Below are positions 1-7,885 of a stretch of DNA of 64,000 bases, in pieces; positions within the stretch are counted from its first letter, which is position 1; every line of letters begins with the position of its first letter. A model generated the notes under the pieces. That model was given only the letters and a program-made list of their open reading frames with translations, ran no database searches and was not told where the DNA came from. Source of the DNA: Streptomyces sp. NBC_01454 (GTDB lineage Bacteria > Actinomycetota > Actinomycetes > Streptomycetales > Streptomycetaceae); assembly GCF_036227565.1 (NCBI RefSeq), contig NZ_CP109462.1, forward strand, positions 186,001 through 250,000, read 5' to 3'. The position numbers and the translations under genes are program-made.

Positions 1-586
1 TGCACCAGGCGCTGACGACGTAGGAGAGGACGTCCCCGAGAAGCGCCCGGGCCGGGCCGAGGAGGGCGGTCAGGGCGGCGCCGAGGTTGCTGCCCGCAGT
101 GGCGGCGACGGCGAAGAGCCCGCCGATGCGGCTGTTGCTCCGCTGGAGCAGGGACCGGTCGACCAGGCCGGGCAGGAGACTGATCGCGGCGGCATCGTGC
201 AACACGCCCGCCGCGCCCTGCACGGCCGCGACCACCATCAGCTGAGTCAGGGACAGCCGATCCAGCGCGGCCGCCACCGGCACGCTGGCCAGCGCGGCGG
301 CGCTGACCAGGTCGCCGGTGATCATCTGCTTCCGCTTGGAATGGCGGTCGGCCAGGGCCCCGGCATGCAACGCCAGCAGTGCGGGAGGCAGTTGACCCAG
401 AAACGTCAACCAGGCGACCTCGGCGGTGGTCGCGTCCAGTTCGAGCACCGCCAGCACGGGGATCACCATGCTGCTGATCGAGCTGCCGGTCACGCTGGCT
501 GCCTGCCCAGTGAGGTAGCGGCGGAAGTCGCGGTGTCGCCACAGCGACGGCCGGGCGCCGGGGGAGGAGGGGTCAGAGGAGGTCAT
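1..586 (-). CDS. MFS exporter, N-terminal part (cut by window edge)
   Basis: About 195 residues are visible before the window ends. They read as the first half of a major facilitator superfamily exporter of the EntS/MFS_3 type. A short cytoplasmic start is followed by the RHRDFRRYLTGQAAS entry to the first helix, then several long hydrophobic helices and the loop ADRHSKRKQM, which matches the conserved D-R-x(3)-R-R/K loop between helices 2 and 3. The ATG at 586 is preceded by GAGGAGG. The gene overlaps the end of the kinase gene by 14 bases, so it is the last visible gene of the export/resistance operon. Substrate unknown; drug or metabolite efflux is inferred from family and context. Confidence 0.85.
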   Translation of the reverse strand, partial: MTSSDPSSPGARPSLWRHRDFRRYLTGQAASVTGSSISSMVIPVLAVLELDATTAEVAWLTFLGQLPPALLALHAGALADRHSKRKQMITGDLVSAAALASVPVAAALDRLSLTQLMVVAAVQGAAGVLHDAAAISLLPGLVDRSLLQRSNSRIGGLFAVAATAGSNLGAALTALLGPARALLGDVLSYVVSAWC

Positions 587-1604
587 GGAGCACCTCCTCG
601 GCTTCCGTCAGGCGCTCCCACAGCACACGCTGCGCCCGATGCCGGTCCCGCCCGTACGCCTCCAGCTGAGAGGTGACCGCGGACGGGTCGTCGAGCGGCT
701 CGGACAGGGGATATGCCGAGCAGGCCAGATAGCCGGCCGCTACCCGTGGCACCGTCAGCAGGTCTTCCGTCGACATGGCCGGGTTGGCCTCCCGGTAGGC
801 AGCGACGGCTGCGGCCAGGCCCGCGGGCCAGTTGGGGGCGGCGAGAACCGTGCGCGGGTCGAGCACGATGCGGCCCAGCTCCCACATCGGGCTGCGGTGC
901 GACGGCGGCCGGAAGTCGATCACTGCGGCGACCTTCTCGCCTTTCAGCATCAAGTTCAGGGAGGAAAGGTCGCCGTGAACGATCTGCACGGCGAGGGTCG
1001 GCGGGAGCGCTTTGAGCATGGAAGCCGCGGCGGGTAGTCCCTCCAGCCGCTCCCGAGCGGCGTCCCTCGCCCATACCTCGAAGGGGCAGCTCGGGGGCTG
1101 CTTCGCATAGCGGGCGAGTAGCCGCTCCAAGCGCTGTCGGCCCCGCTTGACGTCGCAGACCTCGCGGGCGGGGGCGCGGCGCGGCGGCCCGTCCGGATGG
1201 CGGGCGAGTGTGCGGTGCAGCCGGCCCACGCTCTCGCCGACGGCGGCCCACCGCGTGCCGGACAGACCGCCTTCCGCTGTCTCGGCACCTTCAACGAACG
1301 CGGCGACGGACACCGACAACCCGCCGCCCGCCGCGATGAGATCACCGTCGAGGGTGCGGCGCATCACCGGCACCGGGACCCCGCCGCGCGCGGCGAACTC
1401 GGCCAGCTCGAGGGCACGCTGCTCGGCCCCCAGATCAGCGCTCGCCGGATAGGCCTTCACGAACCATCGCCGGCCGTCGGCGTCCTGGGCCACGTAGTTG
1501 CAGGTGGCGGTCCCTGACGGCCCCTCGGAGACGTCGGTCGGGATGATGCGGTAGTGCAGCGCCAGGACTCCCGCCACCACCATCACGGCGGCCTCCGCGC
1601 TCAC
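573..1604 (-). CDS. Aminoglycoside-phosphotransferase (APH) family kinase
   Basis: A 343-residue protein with the APH/choline-kinase fold. The catalytic loop HGDLSSLN is at 210-217, the metal-binding VIDF at 228-231 and a candidate ATP-binding lysine lies in RWFVKAYP near 50. Family members phosphorylate hydroxyls of antibiotics, sugars or amino alcohols. The GTG start at 1604 overlaps the stop of the HIT gene as GTGA. Its place between an ABC exporter and an MFS exporter suggests self-resistance, or activation and inactivation of a pathway intermediate, but the substrate cannot be read from sequence. The fold is clear; the role is inferred. Confidence 0.85.
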   Translation of the reverse strand: MSAEAAVMVVAGVLALHYRIIPTDVSEGPSGTATCNYVAQDADGRRWFVKAYPASADLGAEQRALELAEFAARGGVPVPVMRRTLDGDLIAAGGGLSVSVAAFVEGAETAEGGLSGTRWAAVGESVGRLHRTLARHPDGPPRRAPAREVCDVKRGRQRLERLLARYAKQPPSCPFEVWARDAARERLEGLPAAASMLKALPPTLAVQIVHGDLSSLNLMLKGEKVAAVIDFRPPSHRSPMWELGRIVLDPRTVLAAPNWPAGLAAAVAAYREANPAMSTEDLLTVPRVAAGYLACSAYPLSEPLDDPSAVTSQLEAYGRDRHRAQRVLWERLTEAEEVLHDLL

Positions 1605-2137
1605 CGTGACACCACCGAGGACCCAGTGCAGCCCAGCAGCTCGCGCAGGCCCCGGGCGTCGGACTGCAACTGCTCCTCGTCCTGACGGCCGTGATCGAGG
1701 ACGTCGAAGGGGAGCGGCCCGCCGGGCGCCGGATCCTGGTCGGCGCAGCGCCGGGGAGTGATGTGGAAATGGGCATGTGGCACGGCGTTACCGAGGAGCT
1801 GGTAGTTGAGCTTCAGCGGGCGGTAGTACTGCTCCACCGCGCGACCGGCGGCCAGCGCCTCGTTCCAGAAACCCGCGGCCTCAGCGGAGGTCATCGCGGT
1901 CGGCTCGGCGACGTGCCGCGCGGTGAAGATCACCACCACATAGCCGCGGACCTGACCGCTGCGCCACAGATAGACGTTGGCGAACGGGCCCTTGTTGATC
2001 AGCAGGCCCCACTCGATGTCCTCGGCGGTGAAGTCGTTGGTGCAGATCGGGCAGCCGGTCCCGGCCAGGTGGTCCTCGAAGTGCTCCGGCCATTCAGTGC
2101 GTGGGGCGGGCGTGATCCGCCTGTCGGCGGCGCTCAT
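1601..2137 (-). CDS. HIT (histidine triad) family protein
   Basis: A 178-residue protein with the histidine-triad signature HAHFHITP at 121-128 (H121, H123, H125), preceded by the usual NYQLLGNAVP segment. An N-terminal CPIC at 29-32 may bind zinc, as in several HIT nucleotide hydrolases. HIT enzymes hydrolyse or transfer nucleotidyl groups, for example from nucleoside phosphoramidates or dinucleoside polyphosphates. The ATG at 2137 overlaps the ABC gene stop as ATGA. Together with the neighbouring kinase it could remove or add a nucleotidyl or phosphoryl modification on a metabolite. The family is sure; the substrate is unknown. Confidence 0.87.
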   Translation of the reverse strand: MSAADRRITPAPRTEWPEHFEDHLAGTGCPICTNDFTAEDIEWGLLINKGPFANVYLWRSGQVRGYVVVIFTARHVAEPTAMTSAEAAGFWNEALAAGRAVEQYYRPLKLNYQLLGNAVPHAHFHITPRRCADQDPAPGGPLPFDVLDHGRQDEEQLQSDARGLRELLGCTGSSVVSR

Positions 2138-4143
2138 CCGCCGTCCCCGTTCCTGCTCGGAGCCTCGGCCTGGTAGGCGGCGGCCTGGAGGGTGAACATC
2201 TGGTAGTACTCACCGCGTTGAGCCATCAGCGAAGTGTGATCACCGTTTTCGATGATCTGGCCGTCCTGGAACACGAAGATCCGATCGCACTCGATCACGC
2301 TGGCAAGCCGATGGGAGATCAGGATCGTGATGCGGTCCGCGCGACGGCGGCCGCGCAGCACAGCGGTGTAGGCGGCGTGCTCGGCACGCGGGTCCATGCT
2401 GGCGGTCGGCTCGTCGAGCAGGAGGACCGCGGCGTCCTTGTAGAGACCGCGGGCCACGGCGAACTTCGCCCAGTCCCCGCCGGAGAGCTCTTCGCCGTCC
2501 TTGAACCGCTTCGAGAGCGGGGTCGTCCACTGCTGGCGCAGCCCGGCGATGACCCGGTCGGCGCCGGACGCCGTCGCGGCCTCGCGCGCCCGCTCCGGAT
2601 CGGCCTGCGTGATCGTCCCGGTGGAGATGGTGATGTTCGCGAGGGCCGAGAGCGGCCACTCCACCGGGTCCTGGAGGACCATGGCTACCTGGGCCTGCAC
2701 GCTTTCGGCGTCCATCGTCAGCACGTCGGTGCCGTCCCAGGCGATACTGCCGGCCGTCGGCTCGTACAACCCGGCGATCAGCTTCGACATCGTGGACTTG
2801 CCCGAGCCGTTCGCCCCCACGAACGCGACGGTGGAGCCTGCGGCCAGTTCCAGGGACACGCCGTTGAGCGCGGGCTTCTTCCCGTCGGGGTAGGTGTAGG
2901 CGACGTTCTCGATGCTGATCGTCTTGACCTGGCCGGGTGCGGCGAGCCCGGTGCGGCGTGGCAGCAACGTGCGGCACTTCTCCAGGAAGGAGTACAGGTC
3001 CGACACCCACAGGGCGTGCTCGTACACGTAGTGCGTCGCGAGGACGATCCGGGTCAGGGTGCCCTGGCTGGCCCGGATTGCCAGAACGGCGCCGCCGCCG
3101 GAGGCCAGCGGCAGCCAGCCCACGATCGTCATCCAGGCGAGCGCGGCGTAGGTCAGGCCGGTGGCCACACCGCCGACTGCTCGGCCGAACAGGGCCGTGC
3201 GGGCCTCGGCCCGCCCCAGCCGGGTGTCCTCCTCCTCGATCCGCCGGGCGATGCGCTCGTGCTCGCCCAGCAGCGCCGGCTGCGCGGTCGAGGAGCGCAG
3301 CTCCGCGGCGGCGTCCCGGTCCAGCAGCAGCCAGGTGAACAGCCGCACGCGCCGCTGGAGGGTGCTGTAGCGGACCTGGCTGAGGAACCGCATGCGTGCG
3401 GAGCGCACCGAGGCGAGCCCCTGCGGAATCACCGAGGCGAGAAGCAGTGGCAGAAGAAGGGGGTGGAGCAGGGTCAAAACAGAGGCGGCACCGATGAGTC
3501 CCAGGAGCGCGGACGCGAGTTCCATGATCTGGGTGATGGACTGGCGCGCGTAGTAGAGCCCCCGGTCGTTGGCGCGGTTGGAGTCATCCGCCCAGTTCGC
3601 GTCGTCGACGGCCTCAAGCCGCACGTGGGCCGCCAGGCGAAGGAAATCCATCTCGACAATGCGGCGGATCTTCGGTGTCAGCCGGGCCTGATACAAGGCG
3701 ACCCCGGCATCGAGCACGGCACGGAACATCAGCAGCCCGGCCACCAAGGCCAGGGACGGGAACGCGGCGCGGATCCGGTCTGGTGTGGCGCCCTGGGCGA
3801 AGAGGGCCTGCAGGACGCCGATCGAGGCCAGGAGCCCGAACGCCGCCATCGCCGCCGAACCCAGCTGCAGGACGATCACGGCCCAGGTGGCCCGTGCGTC
3901 GGCGCGCCACGCCATCCCCAGCACACGGCGGACGATCGCGGGGAGCGTGGCGAAGATCTTCCACATGCTGGTGCGGGAGGCCTCACCGTCCCAGGTCGCC
4001 CAGTAGGCATCCGTGAGTTCGTCGCCAAGCTCCGCGCCTTCGGGCGAGGGCGGGGCAGACGCCGGAGGGAGCGGCAGGGGCTCGGTACGGGCGTGCGGCA
4101 CGGATCGGGCGCTCGGTGCGGCCGGGCGCAAAGGATCGGTCAT
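2134..4143 (-). CDS. ABC exporter half-transporter (fused membrane and ATPase domains)
   Basis: A 669-residue protein. A Pro-rich leader of about 60 residues is followed by a six-helix membrane domain (about 80-385) and an ATPase domain. The ATPase has Walker A GANGSGKST at 443-451, signature LSGGDWAKFAVAR starting at 553 (an LSGGD variant of LSGGQ) and Walker B VLLLDEPT at 573-580. There is no N-terminal C39 peptidase. I chose the ATG at 4143, which overlaps the upstream micro-ORF stop as ATGA and has CGGGAG upstream; longer in-frame extension is possible but unlikely. It probably works as a homodimer exporting a small product from the cytoplasm. Confidence 0.9.
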   Translation of the reverse strand: MTDPLRPAAPSARSVPHARTEPLPLPPASAPPSPEGAELGDELTDAYWATWDGEASRTSMWKIFATLPAIVRRVLGMAWRADARATWAVIVLQLGSAAMAAFGLLASIGVLQALFAQGATPDRIRAAFPSLALVAGLLMFRAVLDAGVALYQARLTPKIRRIVEMDFLRLAAHVRLEAVDDANWADDSNRANDRGLYYARQSITQIMELASALLGLIGAASVLTLLHPLLLPLLLASVIPQGLASVRSARMRFLSQVRYSTLQRRVRLFTWLLLDRDAAAELRSSTAQPALLGEHERIARRIEEEDTRLGRAEARTALFGRAVGGVATGLTYAALAWMTIVGWLPLASGGGAVLAIRASQGTLTRIVLATHYVYEHALWVSDLYSFLEKCRTLLPRRTGLAAPGQVKTISIENVAYTYPDGKKPALNGVSLELAAGSTVAFVGANGSGKSTMSKLIAGLYEPTAGSIAWDGTDVLTMDAESVQAQVAMVLQDPVEWPLSALANITISTGTITQADPERAREAATASGADRVIAGLRQQWTTPLSKRFKDGEELSGGDWAKFAVARGLYKDAAVLLLDEPTASMDPRAEHAAYTAVLRGRRRADRITILISHRLASVIECDRIFVFQDGQIIENGDHTSLMAQRGEYYQMFTLQAAAYQAEAPSRNGDGG

Positions 4144-4319
4144 GACCGGCTCCCGGTGACCGCGGTCCGCGCTGCCGGGACAGGCCGGCCGGCGGGCAGA
4201 ATCCCGGAAGACGCCGCCCGGCAGCCACCGTCGTGGGTGGCGGGCAACAGCGACGAAGGGGCGTGGCGGCGCGCCTGCGTCCCGCGGCGGCTGGCCGCTG
4301 CATGGGTGGGCTCGCTCAT
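4140..4319 (-). CDS. Micro-ORF 2, 59 residues, unknown
   Basis: A 59-residue ORF starting MSEPTHAAASRRG, with GAGGTG six bases upstream of the ATG at 4319. It overlaps the previous micro-ORF (ATGA at 4316-4319) and the ABC exporter gene (ATGA at 4140-4143), a chain typical of translational coupling in this window. The peptide is basic, rich in Arg, Ser and Ala, with one Cys, and matches no family I know. It could be a small structural or precursor peptide, or only a translational relay. Support comes from the ribosome binding site and the linked starts and stops, not from homology. Confidence 0.45.
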   Translation of the reverse strand: MSEPTHAAASRRGTQARRHAPSSLLPATHDGGCRAASSGILPAGRPVPAARTAVTGSRS

Positions 4320-4459
4320 GCTGTCCACCTCGTATCCGGTCGTGCTGAGCGGTGGGCGACGGCGTCAACCCGCTGTGCGTGGCAGGCGAGAGGAGTAGTC
4401 GAGGGCCGCCGCTGTTCGAATCCGAGAGGCCGATGCGCAAGGGCGAGTACGGGGTTCAT
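4316..4459 (-). CDS. Micro-ORF 1, 47 residues, unknown
   Basis: A 47-residue ORF starting MNPVLALAHRPLG. A strong GGAGG lies five bases before the ATG at 4459, and the TGA stop overlaps the next start as ATGA. It is the first ORF of the export operon. The peptide has one Cys and several His and Arg and matches no known family. Candidate roles are a precursor peptide exported by the downstream ABC transporter, or a leader peptide controlling the operon. No RiPP-modifying enzyme sits next to it, which weakens the precursor idea. Confidence 0.45.
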   Translation of the reverse strand: MNPVLALAHRPLGFEQRRPSTTPLACHAQRVDAVAHRSARPDTRWTA

Positions 4460-4720
4460 GAAGTCCTCCATCTGGGCGCGTGAGGGGTACTGGTGCTCTA
4501 AGAACGCCCCCGTGGGGGGTCCGTAACGGCTTGGCCGGGGGCAGATCGTGGACGAATGTTCTATTGGTCGGTGGTGGGCGCCGGGGCCGCGCCCGGGGGT
4601 GGCGGAGATGCACTCGAACGCGGCGTGTCACCCGTTCGTGGACTTGTCCTCGCGGCCGTGAACGCATGGCTGTGACGGCAGCGTCGGCCGGGGCGCTGCC
4701 GGGTCGGTGGTGGGGTCAGG

Positions 4721-5701
4721 TCAGGGGACGGGGTGTTCCAGAGCCTCGTTCCAGGCGTCGATGCCGGCTGGGTCGAGGAGTGGCGCGACGGGGGCGTTGA
4801 GGTACTCGTGCTCGACGAAGTACAGGCCGGCGGTTCCGGCATGGCCGGGGAAGAGCTTGTTCAGGCGGCGGGTGACGGCTTCCGGTGCGGCGTCTTCGGC
4901 ATCGAGGAGCCGACGGGCGAGGATCTTGCGGTTCCACACGTCCAGGCCGAAGGAGTCGGTGTTCCGGGACGCGTGGGAGGCCATGATCGCGGCGGTGTAG
5001 GGGCCGACGCCCTTGATCTGCTGAAAGGTCTGCACGAGGTCGCCGGCGCTCTGGAGTTCCTCGGTGGTGTGATCACGGAAGAAGGCGGCGAAGTCGGGCA
5101 GGGTCTTGGCACGGTAGCCGAGGCGGTCCTGCTCCTTGAAGGTCTCGGCGGAGACGTGCGCCAGTTCCTCGGGCGTGAACCAGGCCCTGAGCGTGATGCC
5201 GTCGAAGTGGACGAGCTGGCCGTGGTGGGTGAGGAGGTTGCGGGTCATCTGGGTGGTCCGGGCGATGGTGACGTTCTGCAGGAGCAGGGCGACCACCGCG
5301 ATCTCGAAGTGGTCTTCGGGACAGCTCTGCCGCATGCCGGACAGCGAGCGGAGTGGCTCGCGGATCTGCGGTACAGCGGAGGCGAGTTCGGTGAACTGGC
5401 TGAGGTCCTCGTCCAGGCCGTAGGAGGAGGTCAGTCGGCGTGCCAGGTGCTCGCGGTGAGCGGGCTTGTAGTCGCCGTCGGTGTAGATGTCGGCGATGAC
5501 GAGCCGGTCTTCGGCGTGCAGGCGTACGCCGGTGACGAGGTCGCCGGCCCGGAAGGTCCGCCAGGAGCGGGTGGCGGTGTGCGCCTCGAGCCCGGTGGTG
5601 TAATGGGACGGCTTCCAGAAGGTGTGGAGGAAGTCGAAGGGACCGTCTCCGGTGACGGGCAGTTCGAGGGTGTCGGCGTGGTCGAGGTGGCGGGGGGTCA
5701 C
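4721..5701 (-). CDS. HhH-GPD superfamily DNA glycosylase
   Basis: A 326-residue protein with the helix-hairpin-helix IKGVGPYTA at 229-237 and a candidate catalytic Asp254 in FGLDVWNRK, the layout of the OGG1/AlkA glycosylases. Aligned by eye to OGG1, the position of the Schiff-base lysine just before the hairpin is Gln, so a monofunctional AlkA-like glycosylase is more likely than a lyase. The GTG start at 5701 has AGGAGC upstream, inside the end of the WYL gene. It is the last gene of the radical SAM operon, which raises the possibility that it repairs DNA damaged by the cluster product. Confidence 0.8.
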   Translation of the reverse strand: MTPRHLDHADTLELPVTGDGPFDFLHTFWKPSHYTTGLEAHTATRSWRTFRAGDLVTGVRLHAEDRLVIADIYTDGDYKPAHREHLARRLTSSYGLDEDLSQFTELASAVPQIREPLRSLSGMRQSCPEDHFEIAVVALLLQNVTIARTTQMTRNLLTHHGQLVHFDGITLRAWFTPEELAHVSAETFKEQDRLGYRAKTLPDFAAFFRDHTTEELQSAGDLVQTFQQIKGVGPYTAAIMASHASRNTDSFGLDVWNRKILARRLLDAEDAAPEAVTRRLNKLFPGHAGTAGLYFVEHEYLNAPVAPLLDPAGIDAWNEALEHPVP

Positions 5702-5702
5702 G

Positions 5703-6728
5703 TCATGCTCCTGGGTGGCGGCCGTGGGTGGATCTCAGGCGGGAGTCGTCATCGGGCAGTCCGTCCGGCGGCGCCGGGCCCGGGGGCGCGGCGGTGTCGT
5801 AGACGGCCAGGGTGCGGCGCAGCTGGCCGGCTATCGCCGCGCGCAGCTCCTCCGGTTCGGTGACGATGACGTCCGGGCCGTAGCTGCTGACCAGGGGAAT
5901 CAGCCACTCCCACCGGTCGACGAACAACACGATCGTCAGGGACCCGTCGTCGTGTTCATGGACCTGGGACGTGGACTTCAGGCTCAGGCGCAGCATCTCG
6001 TCGCGTGCCGCAGCCGTGACGTTCAGGGCGACGCGTACCTCGCCCTTGCCGTAGTCCTCCATGGCCTGCGCCCACCAGTCGCGGACGGAGAAGGACTCGG
6101 GGTAGGCGAAGGTCAGGTCGGTGGGCACCAGCCGGTCGACCAGGTTGAGGCGGTACCGGGCGGGGCCGCCGGTGGCGCGGGCGGCGACCATGTGCCACTC
6201 GCCGGCCTTCCACACCACGCCGTAGGGCTTGAGGAGAGCGGTCTCCTGGCTGCCGGTCTTCGTGCGCCAGGTGGCTTCGACGGCGGTCGCGGCGAGCATG
6301 GCGGTGCGCAGGATCGGAAGGTGCCCGGAGCCTTCATCGCGCCAGTACCAGTCGGCGGTGTCGAAGTGGATGCGCCGGGCCAGGCGCCGGATGACCTCTT
6401 GGACGGTGTCGCTGATGCCGACCGCGCGGGCGCGGTCTTCGGTGGCGGCGGCGTCGGGGTCGAGGAATCCCAGGACGTACAGCCGCAGGGCGTGGTCGGA
6501 GTCGATGGTCAGCGGGTCGAGGGCGGTGTCGGGGGAGAGCCGGTATCCGCCGACCTTCCCGGGCTGGGCCTGGATGGGGATGCCATGAGCGGTGAGGGTG
6601 GTGATGTCGCGGTAGATGGTGCGTTCGGTGACGCCGAAGCGGTCGGCCAGCTCGCTGGCGGGCACGTTGGTGCGGCTGCGGAGCATGTGCACGATGCCCA
6701 GCTGCCGGGCGCGGACGGCGTCGACCAT
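5703..6728 (-). CDS. WYL-domain transcriptional regulator with N-terminal HTH
   Basis: A 341-residue protein. An HTH_11-type winged helix lies at about 5-60 (VPASELADRFGVTERTIYRDI), followed by a WYL domain in the middle (PYGVVWKAGEWHMVAARAT) and a C-terminal WCX-like part. The family includes PafBC-like regulators that often respond to single-stranded DNA or nucleic-acid ligands. The ATG at 6728 shares its first base with the SDR stop (TGATG), so the two are probably coupled; in-frame upstream starts would overlap the SDR gene further. It sits directly before the DNA glycosylase gene. Target promoters are not known. Confidence 0.85.
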   Translation of the reverse strand: MVDAVRARQLGIVHMLRSRTNVPASELADRFGVTERTIYRDITTLTAHGIPIQAQPGKVGGYRLSPDTALDPLTIDSDHALRLYVLGFLDPDAAATEDRARAVGISDTVQEVIRRLARRIHFDTADWYWRDEGSGHLPILRTAMLAATAVEATWRTKTGSQETALLKPYGVVWKAGEWHMVAARATGGPARYRLNLVDRLVPTDLTFAYPESFSVRDWWAQAMEDYGKGEVRVALNVTAAARDEMLRLSLKSTSQVHEHDDGSLTIVLFVDRWEWLIPLVSSYGPDVIVTEPEELRAAIAGQLRRTLAVYDTAAPPGPAPPDGLPDDDSRLRSTHGRHPGA

Positions 6729-7459
6729 CAGAGTGCCGCCCCCAGCGGATAGACCTGGCCGGTGGCGTACGACCACTGCTCAGCGGTGGCCAGGTCGATG
6801 CAGGTGGCGGCGACCTCGTCCAGGGACAGGGGGCGCCCCCAAGGCAGCTGTTTGTAGTAGGCGTCGGGGTCGGTGACGCCCTTGAGGGCCATGACGTGCT
6901 GGGCGAGGGGCGAGTCGATGAGCGACGGTGCGAGGAGATTGACCCGGACGCCGTGCTGCAGCTCCTCCTTGGCCAGGGTAATGACGAGGGAGGCGAGGGC
7001 GGCCTTCGCCGCGGTGTACGGGCCGTTGCCGGGACGGGCCGCCTGCCCGGCGTCGGAGCCGACCGCCAGAACGCGGGCACCGTCGCGCCGGGCCCGGTCG
7101 GCGAGGGCGTGCCAGGTGCGGACGAAGCTGACGACGTTGGCCTGGTGAACCGACTCGTACTCGCTGACGTCGGTGTCCGCGACGGTCCGCTTGGTGGAGG
7201 GGGCACCGATGCAGGCGAACACCGCGTGCAGCCGGCCAGGGCAGAAGTCGACAGCATGCCGTAAGGCGGCGGTCGCGGCGTCGTCGGAGGCGTCGAACCG
7301 TACCCAGGAGGAGTCCTCGTCCTGGGGCGGGCGGGTGCGGTAGGTGGCCACGACCTGCCAGCCCTCTGTGATCAGGCGGGTGCGGATCGCTGCGCCGAGA
7401 GTCCCACTGGCGCCGGTCACGACGGCCAGCGGAGCGACAGCGGACGGGGGAGCGGTCAC
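6728..7459 (-). CDS. Short-chain dehydrogenase/reductase with a TTA codon
   Basis: A 243-residue classical SDR. The nucleotide-binding TGASGTLG is at 15-22, and the catalytic residues are Ser135, Tyr148 and Lys152 (YTAAK). It should oxidise or reduce a hydroxyl/keto group with NAD(P)H. The GTG start at 7459 overlaps the upstream stop as GTGA. Codon 66 (positions 7262-7264) is TTA, rare in Streptomyces and read by the bldA tRNA, so translation may depend on developmental state. A substrate from the cluster is inferred from context. Confidence 0.88.
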   Translation of the reverse strand: MTAPPSAVAPLAVVTGASGTLGAAIRTRLITEGWQVVATYRTRPPQDEDSSWVRFDASDDAATAALRHAVDFCPGRLHAVFACIGAPSTKRTVADTDVSEYESVHQANVVSFVRTWHALADRARRDGARVLAVGSDAGQAARPGNGPYTAAKAALASLVITLAKEELQHGVRVNLLAPSLIDSPLAQHVMALKGVTDPDAYYKQLPWGRPLSLDEVAATCIDLATAEQWSYATGQVYPLGAAL

Positions 7460-7866
7460 CGGGCTTCGGCCTCCGGCTGGGCGGGGGCGTCGGGGTGGTC
7501 GGTGTCCCACATCTCGGCGAAGCGCATCTGGTCGTCGGGAATGCCGAACAGGGCGCCGACGGCCCGGGCATGGGCGATGGCGTCCTCATCGCCGCGGGGG
7601 ATGTCGACGACGGTGCGCGGGAAGACCACGAGCATCCGCGTCTCATCGATCAGGTGGGCGTAGTACAGCCGGGACTTCAGCGCGGCAGACAGAGCCAGCG
7701 CCAGGGCGGCCGCCCGGTCGCCCGGCACGGCCAGCTCAATGATCTCGATAGGGGTGCGCTCGTCGAGCAGATGCGGGTAGCGGCGGTCCTCCATGCCGGA
7801 GAAGCCAGCGGGGAGTTCACCGCCGGTGAGGCTTTCCGTGATGACGACGGCGCGCATGCTGGTCAC
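7456..7866 (-). CDS. Hypothetical protein, 136 residues
   Basis: I do not recognise the family. The protein starts MTSMRAVVITESLTGG (GTG at 7866; GAGAGGA lies about 10 bases upstream, which favours GTG over the ATG four codons later). It is acidic, with a central Ala-rich helix, LYYAHLIDETRMLVVFP, and a C-terminal DDQMRFAEMWDTDHP. It has no signal peptide or membrane segment. It sits 19 bases after the aaRS-like gene and overlaps the SDR gene by GTGA, so it is probably co-made with these enzymes. Confidence 0.7.
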   Translation of the reverse strand: MTSMRAVVITESLTGGELPAGFSGMEDRRYPHLLDERTPIEIIELAVPGDRAAALALALSAALKSRLYYAHLIDETRMLVVFPRTVVDIPRGDEDAIAHARAVGALFGIPDDQMRFAEMWDTDHPDAPAQPEAEAR

Positions 7867-7885
7867 GCGGAACAGGTCCTCTCGG

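Noticed and set aside
2218..4398. 726-residue open frame on the plus strand opposite the ABC exporter
   Set aside because: It is the antisense shadow of a clear ABC transporter gene, lacks any recognisable domain and has no ribosome binding site.
4140..4459. Micro-ORFs as RiPP precursors
   Set aside because: No lanthionine synthetase, YcaO, ATP-grasp or RiPP recognition protein lies beside them, so I list them only as unknown small ORFs.
4547..4563. LexA-box-like GGAC-N4-GTTC near the export operon
   Set aside because: One half-site mismatches the GAAC/GTTC consensus, and the position is not obviously a promoter of the DNA glycosylase gene.
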